The notes below the pieces were generated by a model. The model searched no databases. It was not told where the DNA came from and saw only the letters and a list, made by a program, of their open reading frames with translations. Of a stretch of 64,000 nt of DNA, positions 45,301 to 56,313 are shown piece by piece (the first letter of the stretch is position 1; the number at the start of each line of letters is the position of its first letter). The stretch spans positions 1-64,000 of the forward strand of contig JNEU01000835.1 of assembly GCA_000697475.1 (NCBI GenBank), read 5' to 3'. The translations under genes were made by a program, and so were the position numbers. Origin of the DNA: Lichtheimia corymbifera B2541 (taxonomy: Eukaryota; Mucoromycota; Mucoromycetes; Mucorales; Lichtheimiaceae).

Positions 45301-48300
45301 TCTTACCGATAATGTCAATACCATGGCAGCCAATCTGACTACGCAGGTGCGATCGATTGCTCAGGTCACCAAAGCCGTCGCCAAAGGTGATCTGAGCAAA
45401 AAGATTGAGGTGGAAACCCGTGGCGAAATATTGGACCTTAAAAACACGGTCAACAACATGGTGGATCAACTCACAGTATTTGCTGCCGAGGTCACACGTG
45501 TTGCAAAGGAAGTGGGTACCGAAGGCAAGCTGGGTGGTCAAGCTGTGGTGCCCAATGTTGATGGTACTTGGATGGATTTGACCGACAATGTGAATACCAT
45601 GGCTGCCAATCTGACGGCGCAAGTACGATCCATTGCCCAAGTGACTAAAGCTGTCGCTTTGGGAGATTTGTCAAAGAAGATCGAGGTTGAAAGCGGTGGT
45701 GAAATTCGAGAGCTCAAGGATATCGTCAACAACATGGTGGATCAATTACGTATCTTTGCATCTGAAGTCACTCGTGTATCCAAAGAAGTCGGCACTGAAG
45801 GCAAACTGGGAGGTCAAGCTGTGGTACGCGGTGTAGCTGGCACTTGGTGGGAGCTTACCAACAACGTGAATATCATGGCGGCCAACCTTACAAGCCAAGT
45901 GAGATCCATCGCGGAGGTGACGAAAGCTGTTGCATTGGGAGACTTGTCTAAGAAAATTGAAGTTGAAAGTGGTGGTGAAATCTTGGAGCTCAAAGATATT
46001 GTCAATGGCATGGTGGATCAATTACGTATATTTGCTTCCGAAGTGACCCGTGTATCCAAGGAAGTTGGCACTGAAGGCAAATTAGGAGGCCAGGCTGTTG
46101 TCAAAGGTGTTGCTGGCACGTGGTATGAGCTCACCAACAATGTCAACATCATGGCAGCCAACCTTACGAACCAAGTGAGATCCATTGCTGAAGTAACCAA
46201 GGCTGTTGCATTGGGAGACTTGTCTAAGAAGATTGAAGTTGAAAGTGGCGGCGAGATTCTCGAGCTCAAAAACATCGTCAATAACATGGTGGATCAACTA
46301 CGTATCTTCGCATCTGAAGTCACTCGTGTATCCAAAGAAGTCGGCACTGAAGGCAAACTGGGAGGCCAGGCTGTCGTCAAAGGTGTAGCTGGTACTTGGT
46401 GGGAGCTTACCAACAATGTCAATATCATGGCTGCCAACCTTACAAGTCAAGTGAGATCCATTGCTGAAGTAACCAAGGCTGTTGCATTGGGAGACTTATC
46501 CAAAAAGATCGAAGTTGAAAGTGGTGGCGAGATCTTGGAGCTCAAGAACATTGTCAATGACATGGTGGATCAACTGCGTATCTTTGCATCGGAAGTAACT
46601 CGTGTATCCAAGGAAGTGGGAACCGAAGGCAAACTGGGAGGTCAAGCTGTAGTACGCGGTGTGGCTGGTACATGGCAGGAACTCACTAGCAATGTCAATA
46701 TCATGGCAGCAAATCTCACCAATCAAGTACGCTCTATTGCTGAGGTGACCAAAGCTGTTGCTCTTGGTGATTTGTCAAAGAAGATCGAGGTGGAAAGTGG
46801 GGGTGAAATCCGAGAGCTCAAGGATATTGTCAACAACATGGTGGATCAATTACGTATCTTTGCATCTGAAGTCACCCGTGTATCCAAGGAAGTCGGTACT
46901 GAAGGCAAATTGGGTGGCCAGGCGGTCGTCAAAGGTGTGGCTGGTACCTGGTGGGAACTCACGAATAATGTCAACATCATGGCAGCCAACCTTACAAGCC
47001 AAGTGAGATCTATTGCTGAAGTTACCAAAGCTGTCGCCTTGGGTGATTTATCCAAAAAGATTGAAGTTGAGAGCGGTGGTGAAATTCTTGAGCTTAAGGA
47101 TATTGTCAATGGCATGGTGGATCAGCTACGTATCTTTGCATCTGAAGTCACTCGTGTATCCAAGGAAGTCGGCACTGAAGGCAAATTGGGTGGCCAAGCT
47201 GTTGTGAAAGGAGTTGCTGGTACCTGGTGGGAGCTCACGAATAATGTCAATATCATGGCAGCCAACCTTACCAATCAAGTACGATCCATTGCCGAAGTTA
47301 CAAAAGCTGTTGCTTTGGGAGATTTGTCAAAGAAGATCGAGGTTGAAAGTGGTGGCGAGATCTTAGAACTCAAGAATATTGTGAATGACATGGTGGATCA
47401 ATTGCGTATCTTTGCATCTGAAGTGACACGTGTATCCAAAGAAGTCGGCACCGAAGGAAAGCTTGGCGGACAGGCTATTGTACGAGGTGTGGCGGGCACA
47501 TGGAAGGATTTGACAGACAATGTGAATACCATGGCAGCCAATTTGACGGCTCAAGTACGATCCATTGCCCAGGTGACTAAAGCAGTTGCCCTTGGTGATT
47601 TATCAAAGAAGATCGAGGTTGAAAGTGGCGGTGAAATTCTTGAGCTCAAAGATATCGTCAATAACATGGTGGATCAGCTACGTATATTTGCATCTGAAGT
47701 CACACGTGTGTCGAAAGAAGTTGGCACTGAGGGCAAATTGGGTGGCCAAGCTGTCGTCAAAGGAGTCGCTGGCACCTGGTGGGAGCTTACCAACAATGTC
47801 AATATCATGGCAGCCAACCTGACAAACCAAGTACGATCCATTGCCGAAGTTACAAAAGCCGTTGCTTTGGGAGATTTGTCAAAGAAGATCGAGGTTGAAA
47901 GCGGTGGTGAAATTCGAGAGCTCAAGGATATTGTCAACAACATGGTGGATCAATTGCGTATCTTTGCGTCTGAAGTCACTCGTGTATCCAAGGAAGTCGG
48001 CACTGAAGGCAAACTGGGAGGTCAAGCCGTGGTGCGTGGTGTAGCTGGCACTTGGTGGGAGCTTACCAACAACGTGAATATCATGGCGGCCAACCTTACA
48101 AATCAAGTGCGATCCATTGCTGAAGTAACCAAGGCTGTTGCATTGGGAGACTTATCCAAGAAGATTGAAGTTGAAAGTGGTGGTGAAATACTTGAGCTCA
48201 AGAACATTGTCAACAACATGGTGGATCAGTTACGAGTGTTTGCATCCGAGGTGACACGTGTATCCAAAGAAGTCGGCACAGAAGGAAAACTAGGTGGACA

Positions 48301-51144
48301 AGCTATTGTACAAGGTGTTGCCGGTACATGGAAGGATTTGACAGACAATGTGAATACCATGGCAGCCAATTTGACGGCTCAAGTACGATCCATTGCTCAA
48401 GTGACTAAAGCTGTTGCTCTTGGTGACCTATCCAAAAAGATTGAAGTTGAAAGTGGTGGTGAAATCCTTGAACTCAAGAATACGGTCAATGACATGGTGG
48501 ATCAATTGCGAGTATTTTCTACCGAAGTGACACGCGTGGCACGTGAAGTCGGCACCGAAGGCAAATTAGGTGGCCAAGCTCATGTTCAAGGTGTAGCTGG
48601 CACATGGAAAGACTTGACGGATAATGTCAACATGATGGCAGGCAATCTCACAACACAAGTACGATCCATTGCTACTGTCACCACTGCAGTCGCCAAAGGT
48701 GATCTTTCGAGAAAGATTGTTGTTGAAGTACAAGGTGAAATCTTGCAGCTCAAGTAAGTTACCCTTTATGCTTAGTGATCGATCCTTTTATTAAATATTA
48801 CTACTTTAGGAACACGGTGAATTCCATGGTGGATCAACTACGTGTGTTTGCTGCTGAAGTAACACGTGTGGCACGAGAAGTTGGCACAGAGGGTAAACTT
48901 GGTGGTCAAGCTACGATAATGGGCGTGGATGGCACCTGGAAAGATCTTACCGACAACGTCAACCTAATGGCAAGCAACCTAACGGACCAGCTACGATCTA
49001 TCGCAGCAGTATGTAAAGCAGTGGCTCAGGGTGATCTATCCAAAAAGATTGAAGTTGAAGTACATGGCGAGATTGCTGAGCTCAAGGATACCATCAACAC
49101 CATGGTTGATCAGCTCAATTCATTCGCTTTCGAGGTTACACGTGTTGCTCGTGAAGTTGGTACCGAAGGCAATCTTGGCGTGGAAGCACGCGTCAAAGGT
49201 GTGGGCGGTGTATGGCTTGAAATCACCAGCAATGTCAACACCATGGCATCGAATCTTACAACACAAGTGCGTGCGTTTGCTCAAATTTCCGCTGCTGCTG
49301 CTGAGAATGACTTTTCTCGCTTGATCACTGTTGAGGCACAAGGCGAGATGGATGCTCTCAAGACCAAGATCAATCAAATGGTTAGCTCTTTACGTGATGC
49401 CATGCAAAAGCATCGTCAAGCAAAGGAGACAGCTGAAATGGCAAATCGATCCAAGAGCGAGTTCTTAGCAAATATGAGTCATGAAATCAGAACACCCATG
49501 AATGGTATCATTGGAATGACAGCCTTGACATTGGAGACTGAGCTTAACAGACAACAACGGGAAAATCTCATGATTGTATCAAGTTTGGCCAATACCCTGT
49601 TGACTATCATCGATGATATTTTGGATATTTCAAAGATCGAAGCTGGACGTATGACCATGGAGACGATTCCCTTTTCAATGCGTTCATCAGTATTCAGCGT
49701 GCTCAAAACATTGGCTGTCAAGGCGAATCAGAAAAAACTTGATTTGATATACAACGTCGATAAGGGTATCCCTGATCATCTTATTGGTGATCCACTACGT
49801 CTGAGACAAGTCATCACCAACCTTATTGGCAATGCCGTCAAGTTTACAAACCAAGGCGAAGTGGCATTGGAAGCGCGTGTCATTGATATGCAAAACAACT
49901 TTGCTACATTACAATTTTGTATCGCTGATACCGGTATTGGCATCCATTCTGACAAGCTGCAGATCATCTTTGATACATTTTGCCAGGCTGATGGAAGCAC
50001 AACGTAAGTACTGATATAGGAAAGGTATCATATGCGATGCTTATCATCATATACTGTAGGCGTGAATATGGTGGTACTGGTCTTGGATTATCTATTTGCA
50101 AGCACCTTGTTGAATTGATGGGTGGTCAAGTCTGGGTGGAATCCAACTATGGCCGTGGTTCTCAGTTTTACTTTACCATGAAGCTGCAACTACATTATGT
50201 GGAAGAAAAGGACGTTATGGATAAGATGGTGCGATTCCGTGGACGACGTATTCTATTTGTCGACAGCCTACAAGATTCAAGTGGATTGGTGAGCAAGATG
50301 GAGAAGCTTGGATTGGAGGTTTACCGTGTTTGTGATGTGGTCGAAGCAACCGAATTGGCCAACAAGTACTCAGCCAGAGCCAAACACACGCCCTACTTTG
50401 ATACCGTGGTTATCGACAAGATGGTTCAAGCAGGCAAAATACGAGATATCATGCCGTTACGTTACACTCCATTGGTGATTGTTTCACCCGAAGCCCATAT
50501 GCTCAACATGAAACTCTGCATCGATTTGGGTATCACGGGATACATTAACTCGCCTCAGACACTTGCGGAATTGATGGAGGTGTTATTGCCAGCATTGGAA
50601 AGTCACGTTGCGTTGCCAAGCGACTCATCAAAGACAGTGCCGCTTCGAATTCTGCTTGCGGAAGACAACATGGTGAATCAAAAGCTTGCTCTTCGGATTC
50701 TACAAAAATTTGGACACAATGTTACCACGGTCAGCAATGGCAAATTTGCGGTGGAAAAGTTCCAAAACGAGCCATTTGACATGGTTCTGATGGACGTGCA
50801 GATGCCAGTGATGGGAGGCTTTGAAGCTACACAAAGGATTCGACAATTGGAAAAAGAGTCAGGTACCGATTCTCATATTCCAATTATCGCGTTGACGGCC
50901 CATGCTATGATTGGTGACCGAGAAAAGTGTTTGGCGTCAGGGATGGTAAGTTATTGGATACTATTTTTACAATCGTGCATATGGATCGACTCATGCAAAC
51001 ATCATCTTGCAGGATGAATATGTTACAAAGCCCCTGCGTCTACCAGAGTTGATTGCTGCAATCAAGAAATTCGCTCCCCAATCTGCTCATGTTCCCTTGG
51101 ATCAGCCTTCATCTTCCAGCAGCAAGAGCAGTTATCATCGCTAA
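42347..51144 (+). CDS. NIK1: Giant group III (Nik1-type) hybrid histidine kinase with ~20 HAMP-repeat units
   Basis: Cytosolic osmosensor-type hybrid kinase, which in other fungi acts upstream of the Ypd1-Ssk1/HOG pathway and is the target of fludioxonil-type fungicides. Eight exons: 42347-43097, 43216-43875, 43952-44235, 44309-44575, 44633-48753, 48810-50003, 50060-50945 and 51013-51144. They sum to 8295 nt, or 2764 residues; yeast-type Nik1 proteins are ~1100-1300. Order of parts: a disordered N-terminus with a CPDC/CNHERC cysteine motif (Cys324, 327, 349, 354); about twenty 92-residue HAMP-type units (~367-2214); HisKA with His2252 in [12 protein letters not shown]; an HATPase with N-box (NLIGNAVKF), G1 (DTGIGI) and G2 (GGTGLGLS); a degenerate receiver-like segment; and a C-terminal receiver with AEDN and phospho-acceptor Asp2671 ([11 protein letters not shown]) plus TKPLR lysine. 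All catalytic residues are present. There are no membrane segments. Confidence 0.95.
43568..49390 (+). repeat. Tandem array of about 20 HAMP-type coding units (276 nt each)
   Basis: Units are recognised by the recurring NxMVDQL heptad followed by [20 protein letters not shown], a GTWxELT linker, NVNxMAANLTxQVRSIA and KGDLSKK. The heptads fall near 43590, 43950, 44226 and 44633, then every 276 nt from about 44907 to 48495, then near 48825 and 49100; a final NQMVSSL closes the array near 49370. In Nik1-type kinases each such unit carries a HAMP domain plus a HAMP-like linker and forms a helical signalling rod. The first three and last three units are the most divergent. Introns interrupt only the outer units. 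Confidence 0.93.
45735..48495 (+). repeat. Homogenised core of the HAMP array, ten nearly identical units
   Basis: Ten consecutive 276-bp units differ at only a few amino-acid positions (K/R before GVAGTW, W/Y/Q/K after TW, D/N in ELKD/ELKN, NN/ND/NG before MVDQL). Some distant units match better than neighbours. The block around 45661 is almost identical to that at 47869, exactly 2208 bp (8 x 276) away. This indicates block duplication or gene conversion rather than simple one-unit expansion. Confidence 0.85.
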
Positions 51145-52044
51145 TACCACAACCACTACTACTACGCCTTCCTGTTCCTCTTCTCATTCCATGGTCCGGA
51201 TACCAGCCAATGAGTCATGTGACACGTTTCTTGTATACCTTTCGCATTATTGTCTCTTTTTTCCTTCTTTTCCTGCCATCTACACTTTGTAAAGCTATAT
51301 CTATTTATCAACGCCCCCTAGGTGTATGGTGATGGGGTTCTTGTTGAAACAGAATGTGATATGCAGGGTGCCGGTATAGGGTGGATTATGTGCACGATGG
51401 TCAAGATTGTGAGAAAGTTATCAGGATGCATACGCAGATGACCTATGAGTAGCAAATTAGCGCTTTGTTTGTGTTGTGGGTGTTGTTTGCGCAGCAGCAG
51501 CTAGCATATGCAAGTTGTATGAGAGATGGTCAGTGCGTCCTATCATGTTGCTGATATTGCGAGTAATTACTAACGGGCCTGATGATGTGTGAATGATGGA
51601 ATTGGGGGGAGAGTGCTTGTATTCTTCTTGGCATCATACACTCTATGCTAGGGTGCTGTGCCACAGTGGCTATATCATCTAGTATTCTTGATTCAAGATT
51701 CACAATGATAGGAATTAAGATGGGATCAAATGCGAATGCTTTCGGCGATCCTTAGGTTGCATCAAGCACGTTGTGTATTTTTGGAAAGCTGGTGTCACAA
51801 ATGCTGCAGTAGCGCCAAAAAAAAGTTTCGGTTTGCATTCCGTCGGTTGGTACGCCAAACAAGGAAACAGCCTTTTGTACTCGTTTTGCAGGTATGTATA
51901 TATTGAAATAAAGCAATTGCCAATTGAACGATATTAGTAAAGAGTCATGCAATTGCACGAGGTCATGATATGTGTGCATAAATGTATGGAGTTAATGTTA
52001 TCATCATAATAAAGATTTGATGGTTGACCGAAGTCGGGCATGTG

Positions 52045-52125
52045 AAAGGTGTTTTGGTAAACCGGCCAAGTGGAAGGTGTTTTGGTAAACCGGCCAAATG
52101 GAAGGTGTTTAGGTAAACTGGCTTT
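52045..52125. repeat. 28-bp tandem repeat, three copies
   Basis: The unit begins aaggtgttttggtaaac and contains a cggccaa core, starting near 52046, 52074 and 52102. The third copy has a few substitutions (tttagg, aactggc). It is non-coding. Confidence 0.85.
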
Positions 52126-52531
52126 CATCTCACACACGCACGCGGCTGTTATAGTCCGCTTTGGTGGGTGGTAAAAGGTTTTTCACCTCACTACGCACGC
52201 GGCATTGTCGCCCGATCAGGCAAGCTTGAGAAACCTACAAAGTTTAATTTTGCTGTCCCTTTTCCCAATATCCTGGGAACTGACGTGATCATCCTTACTT
52301 GCCCTTGTTGTACCCCTTTTAGTGAGCTACATGCATAATTCACGTTCCCATTTTCTCTTGGCCTTCTTAATTTTGCCAAGCGTTACATATTAGCCACGGT
52401 TTCACCAGCTAGTACCTTACATGAACACCACACCTCACTGTGGCGTTCTCTAGTTAAGGCAGGTGAGTGGGGGGAGGGATAAGAATAATGACGGGTAGGA
52501 CAATGGAGACACACTACAACTGTGGCAAATG

Positions 52532-52539
52532 TATAAAAG
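52532..52539 (+). promoter_or_regulatory. Candidate TATA box for the gene at 52659
   Basis: A canonical 'tataaaag' is located 120-127 nt upstream of the ATG at 52659. It lies inside the in-frame 5' extension of the ORF, supporting the downstream start. Confidence 0.45.
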
Positions 52540-52658
52540 CAATAACGATGCCTGCATACCCCAATCTCATTACCAGAGTTTGGCTTCTCTCACTCTCACT
52601 CTTTTCTTACCATCACCACTACCTTATCATTTTTTCTTGCAATTGTATCCATCTTTGC

Positions 52659-53003
52659 ATGACCAATCCCATGCGTCGCTCTGAACCCTGCACACCACGA
52701 CCAACGTCTAGAAAAATCCTTACCAACAAACGATTGGACACACTGGAGGACGAACTTGGTTTTCTTCATGACGAATGGACCACCATCTGTGTTATCTTTG
52801 ATTCGATCTACCATGCTTATTTGGATCAGATGGCACTGGCAAGGATGCAAGGGCCAAATCAACAAATGCTCAAAGACTATGATGACTTGTTTACAAAAGT
52901 CTACCAATTGGAACGCAAGGTCAAATCGCTTGAAGAACAATTTGAATCAGCTCAAAAGATTTACGATCGACAGCGGAGCAACAAACGACAAAGGCTCTGC
53001 TGA
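52659..53003 (+). CDS. Small coiled-coil protein of unknown function, 114 residues
   Basis: I do not recognise this protein. It is a single-exon gene starting MTNPMRRSEPC. The frame is open further upstream, but a TATA-like box at 52532 and a hydrophobic, non-conserved-looking extension argue for the ATG at 52659. After a short basic N-terminus the protein is almost wholly helical. Amphipathic segments KRLDTLEDELGFLHDEWTTI and YQLERKVKSLEEQFESAQKI form likely coiled coils, and it ends in a basic RQRSNKRQRLC tail, possibly a nuclear signal. The size and design fit a small subunit or adaptor of a larger complex, but no assignment is possible. Confidence 0.65.
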   Translation: MTNPMRRSEPCTPRPTSRKILTNKRLDTLEDELGFLHDEWTTICVIFDSIYHAYLDQMALARMQGPNQQMLKDYDDLFTKVYQLERKVKSLEEQFESAQKIYDRQRSNKRQRLC

Positions 53004-53503
53004 ATGTTAAGTAGGAGGAAAAGACACTCCTTGTTCTTTCCTTGATCGGTTATATCTTTGTGACCCCAATCTATGGCCATCCTACGGTACCTCTTGTGTA
53101 TATAAGGGGCGATATGCTCTTTTTTCTTTTTCCCTTGCTTACTTCATCATCAAGCGATATATAGTATATGTGTATATAGTTATCCCACCCCATCTACCCA
53201 TTCTATCATCATCTTAAAAACATCATGTATATGATTATTGTGTCATCATTTTAGAGCTCTGTGAGCTCCATGCATATGAATAAAGGATCCCCAAGAAGAG
53301 AGAGAGAGAACAACCATAAACGTACTTTTTACGCATACAACATGTGAAATATTTACCGCTTGGCCCCTGGCTTAATTGCAGGTGTTGGAGGTAACAGAAA
53401 AACACAATTTCGAGTTCAGCACATACACACACTTACTCTTCTCTCTCCCACCCTTCTCCACCTTACAACAACCCCCCACTCTACGCTTGCATTTTACGTC
53501 ACA
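53004..53503. other. Intergenic region upstream of SDH1
   Basis: AT-rich 3' flank with a 'tatatagtatatgtgtatatag' stretch near 53158-53179. A (GA)n run lies at 53297-53307, and a CT-rich leader (53430-53460) sits before the SDH1 ATG. Confidence 0.5.
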
Positions 53504-55826
53504 ATGTTGAAGCTTCTTCAATCCGCATCGTCTGTGGCTGTAAAGTATCATTTTCAATGGCAACGTTCAAAGCAGGGTACACATTGGCTAACCATTCTAT
53601 TATAGACGCGCACTTCTCGTACGTTTTGACAGCTTGCCAGGGTCACATGTCAACACGCGATACTCACTTTTTCCAACATTACAGAATCCTCTACCGGTCG
53701 TATGGCTGTGCGTGGTCTTCACCACTCCAAGGCTGCAATGCAGGTTATGGCCACCAACCCTCTTCGTGCAAAGGAAGCCAGTGTAAGTAAGACTAGTAAT
53801 CCATAGTGCATATGCGTGTCCTCTTATTGATGTTGCTATAGGGATCTATTGCCAGCAAATACCCTGTCATTGATCACGAATACGATGCTGTCGTTGTTGG
53901 TGCTGGTGGTGCTGGTCTTCGTGCTGCTTTTGGTCTTGCTGAAGCTGGTTTGAATACTGCATGTATCACCAAGTTGTTCCCTACTCGTTCCCACACTGTG
54001 GCTGCTCAGGTAAGATATAAAGGAGTGGTTGGATGATCTCCCATATTCAACTTTTGGATTTACTTTGTAGGGTGGTATCAATGCTGCCTTGGGTAACATG
54101 ACTGAGGATGATTGGAGATGGCATATGTATGATACTGTCAAGGGTTCCGATTGGCTTGGTGATCAAGATGCCATCCATTACATGTGTCGTGAAGCTCCCC
54201 ACACTGTCGTCGAATTGGAAAACTACGGTGTGCCTTTCTCTCGTACCGAAGAAGGAAAGATCTATCAACGTGCCTTTGGTGGTCAAAGCTTAAAGTTCGG
54301 CAAGGGTGGTCAAGCTTATCGTTGTGCTGCTGTCGCTGATCGTACTGGTCACGCCATTCTTCACACTCTCTACGGTCAATCTTTGCGTCACAACACCAAC
54401 TACTTCATCGAATACTTTGCTTTGGATTTGATCATGGAAGATGGTGAATGTAAGGGTGTGATTGCTCTCAACATGGAGGATGGTACTATCCATCGTTTCC
54501 GCTCCCACAAGACCGTTCTTGCCACCGGTGGTTATGGTCGTGCCTACTTCTCATGCACTTCTGCTCACACTTGTACCGGTGATGGTAACGCCATGGTTGC
54601 TCGTGCTGGTCTTCCTTTGCAAGATCTTGAATTCGTCCAATTCCATCCTACTGGTATCTATGGTGCTGGTTGTTTGATCACTGAAGGTTCTCGTGGTGAA
54701 GGTGGTATCTTGATCAACTCTGCTGGTGAACGTTTCATGGAGCGTTATGCACCTACTGCTAAGGATCTTGCATCACGTGATGTCGTCTCTCGTGCCATGA
54801 CTCTTGAAATCAAGGAAGGCCGTGGTGTCGGTGAAGAAAAGGATCACATTTACTTGCAATTGCATCACTTGCCTGCCGAAGTCCTTCATGAACGTCTTCC
54901 CGGTATCTCTGAAACTGCTGCCATTTTCGCTGGTGTTGATGTTACCAAGGAACCTATCCCTGTGTTGCCCACTGTCCATTACAACATGGGTGGTATCCCT
55001 ACTCGTTACACCGGTGAGGTCATCCGTCAAAATGAAAAGGGTGAAGATGTTGTTGTTCCTGGATTGTACGCTGCTGGTGAAGCTGCTTGTGTATCCGTCC
55101 ACGGTGCTAACCGCCTTGGTGCCAACTCACTTTTGGACATTGTCGTCTTTGGTCGTGCCGTTGCTCACCACATTGCCGAGACTCTTGAACCCGGTACTCC
55201 TCTCAAGCCGTTCGCTGCTGATGCAGGTGCTGACACCATCGCCAACCTTGACAAGTTAAGAAACGCTGATGGTAGCAAGCGTACCTCTGAGATCCGTCTT
55301 GCCATGCAAAAGGTGATGCAAGCTGATGCTGCTGTCTTCCGTACCCAGGAGACTTTGGATCAAGGTATGTGTGATATAAATGGGAGATGATATGGTTTTA
55401 TTGACATATGAAATAGGTGTCAAGAAGATTGATGAAGTATTCAAGTCCTTCTCTGATGTCAAGGTCTCTGACCGTGGTATGATCTGGAACACTGATTTGA
55501 CCGAGACCCTCGAACTTCAAAACTTGTTGACTTGTGCCGCTCAAACCATGCACGCTGCTTCCGTTCGTACTGAGTCCCGTGGTGCTCACGCTCGTGATGG
55601 TAATTACCAATATTATACACGGCCTTTATTGGAATGAGTCATTGACAATATGCGTGTGTGTATTATAGACTTCAAGGAACGTGATGATGAGAACTGGATG
55701 AAGCACACCCTTTCATACCAAGATCAAGAAACTGGTGAAGTTAAGCTTGCTTACCGATCCGTTGAAGCCAACACCCTTGATGAGAATGAGTGCAAGCCTG
55801 TTCCTCCTTTCGCTCGTGTTTACTAA
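53504..55826 (+). CDS. SDH1: Succinate dehydrogenase flavoprotein subunit, mitochondrial
   Basis: Catalytic FAD subunit of respiratory complex II; oxidises succinate to fumarate at the matrix face of the inner membrane. Seven exons: 53504-53539, 53606-53618 (13 nt), 53685-53782, 53842-54009, 54071-55364, 55417-55599 and 55669-55826, giving 649 residues. The N-terminus ([19 protein letters not shown]) is a basic, Ser-rich mitochondrial presequence split over three exons. The FAD-binding [15 protein letters not shown] follows. The flavinylated histidine is His100 in [10 protein letters not shown]. The substrate-site arginine lies in [11 protein letters not shown], and [11 protein letters not shown] and the [11 protein letters not shown]-type capping region are intact. 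Codon use is strongly biased to GGT, GCT, CGT and CTT, typical of a highly expressed gene. Confidence 0.97.
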
Positions 55827-56313
55827 TGGCTGAGCAACTCCTTTTTTCATTGTTTTCGTCTTTTTCATTGTTACATGATCCTTTCCTTCTTCCCCATATC
55901 GAGTCTGTTATTCCGCTTTTTCGTTGGAGAATACAAATACTGCATTGAATATTTAGCATATGCATGCTTCCAATCTTTTTCGTGTTGGCAACTCTATGCT
56001 TTTATTATAATCCTCAACCAGAAATGTACATGATAGACAACTGGCCATTCACACAATATGCGCCTATGCTTTGAGCTCGTATGTCTAACTTGATACTAGA
56101 TATTAAATGATACTTGTTTTGTGTATGTCATTATACAAAGAGGCGGGGATTGAAAGCAATAAAAGAACAAGGAAATAGTTAGACTAACAAGGAGACAAAG
56201 GGAGCAGTTATTAGGGTAATGTAGTAAAAGAAAATAGTAAAGAGGAGGAGGAGAAGAAGAAGTTATGGATCGACGAGGTGGAGGAGAAGGAGAAGGAGTG
56301 GGGTTTCATATCC
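55827..56313. other. Convergent 3' region SDH1/ERG3
   Basis: AT-rich 3' flanks of both genes. A GGA-rich tract at 56243-56300 lies just outside the ERG3 stop. No gene is seen. Confidence 0.5.

Larger units (their letters stand above)
51145..52658. other. 1.5-kb intergenic region with a minisatellite
   Basis: 3' flank of the histidine kinase, then promoter of the small gene at 52659. Apart from the 28-bp tandem repeat (52045-52125) I see no structured feature or gene. Confidence 0.45.

Noticed and set aside
44638..48106. Minus-strand frames of 60-137 residues repeated through the HAMP array
   Set aside because: They recur once per 276-bp unit because the coding strand repeats. They are antisense shadows with no start or splice support.
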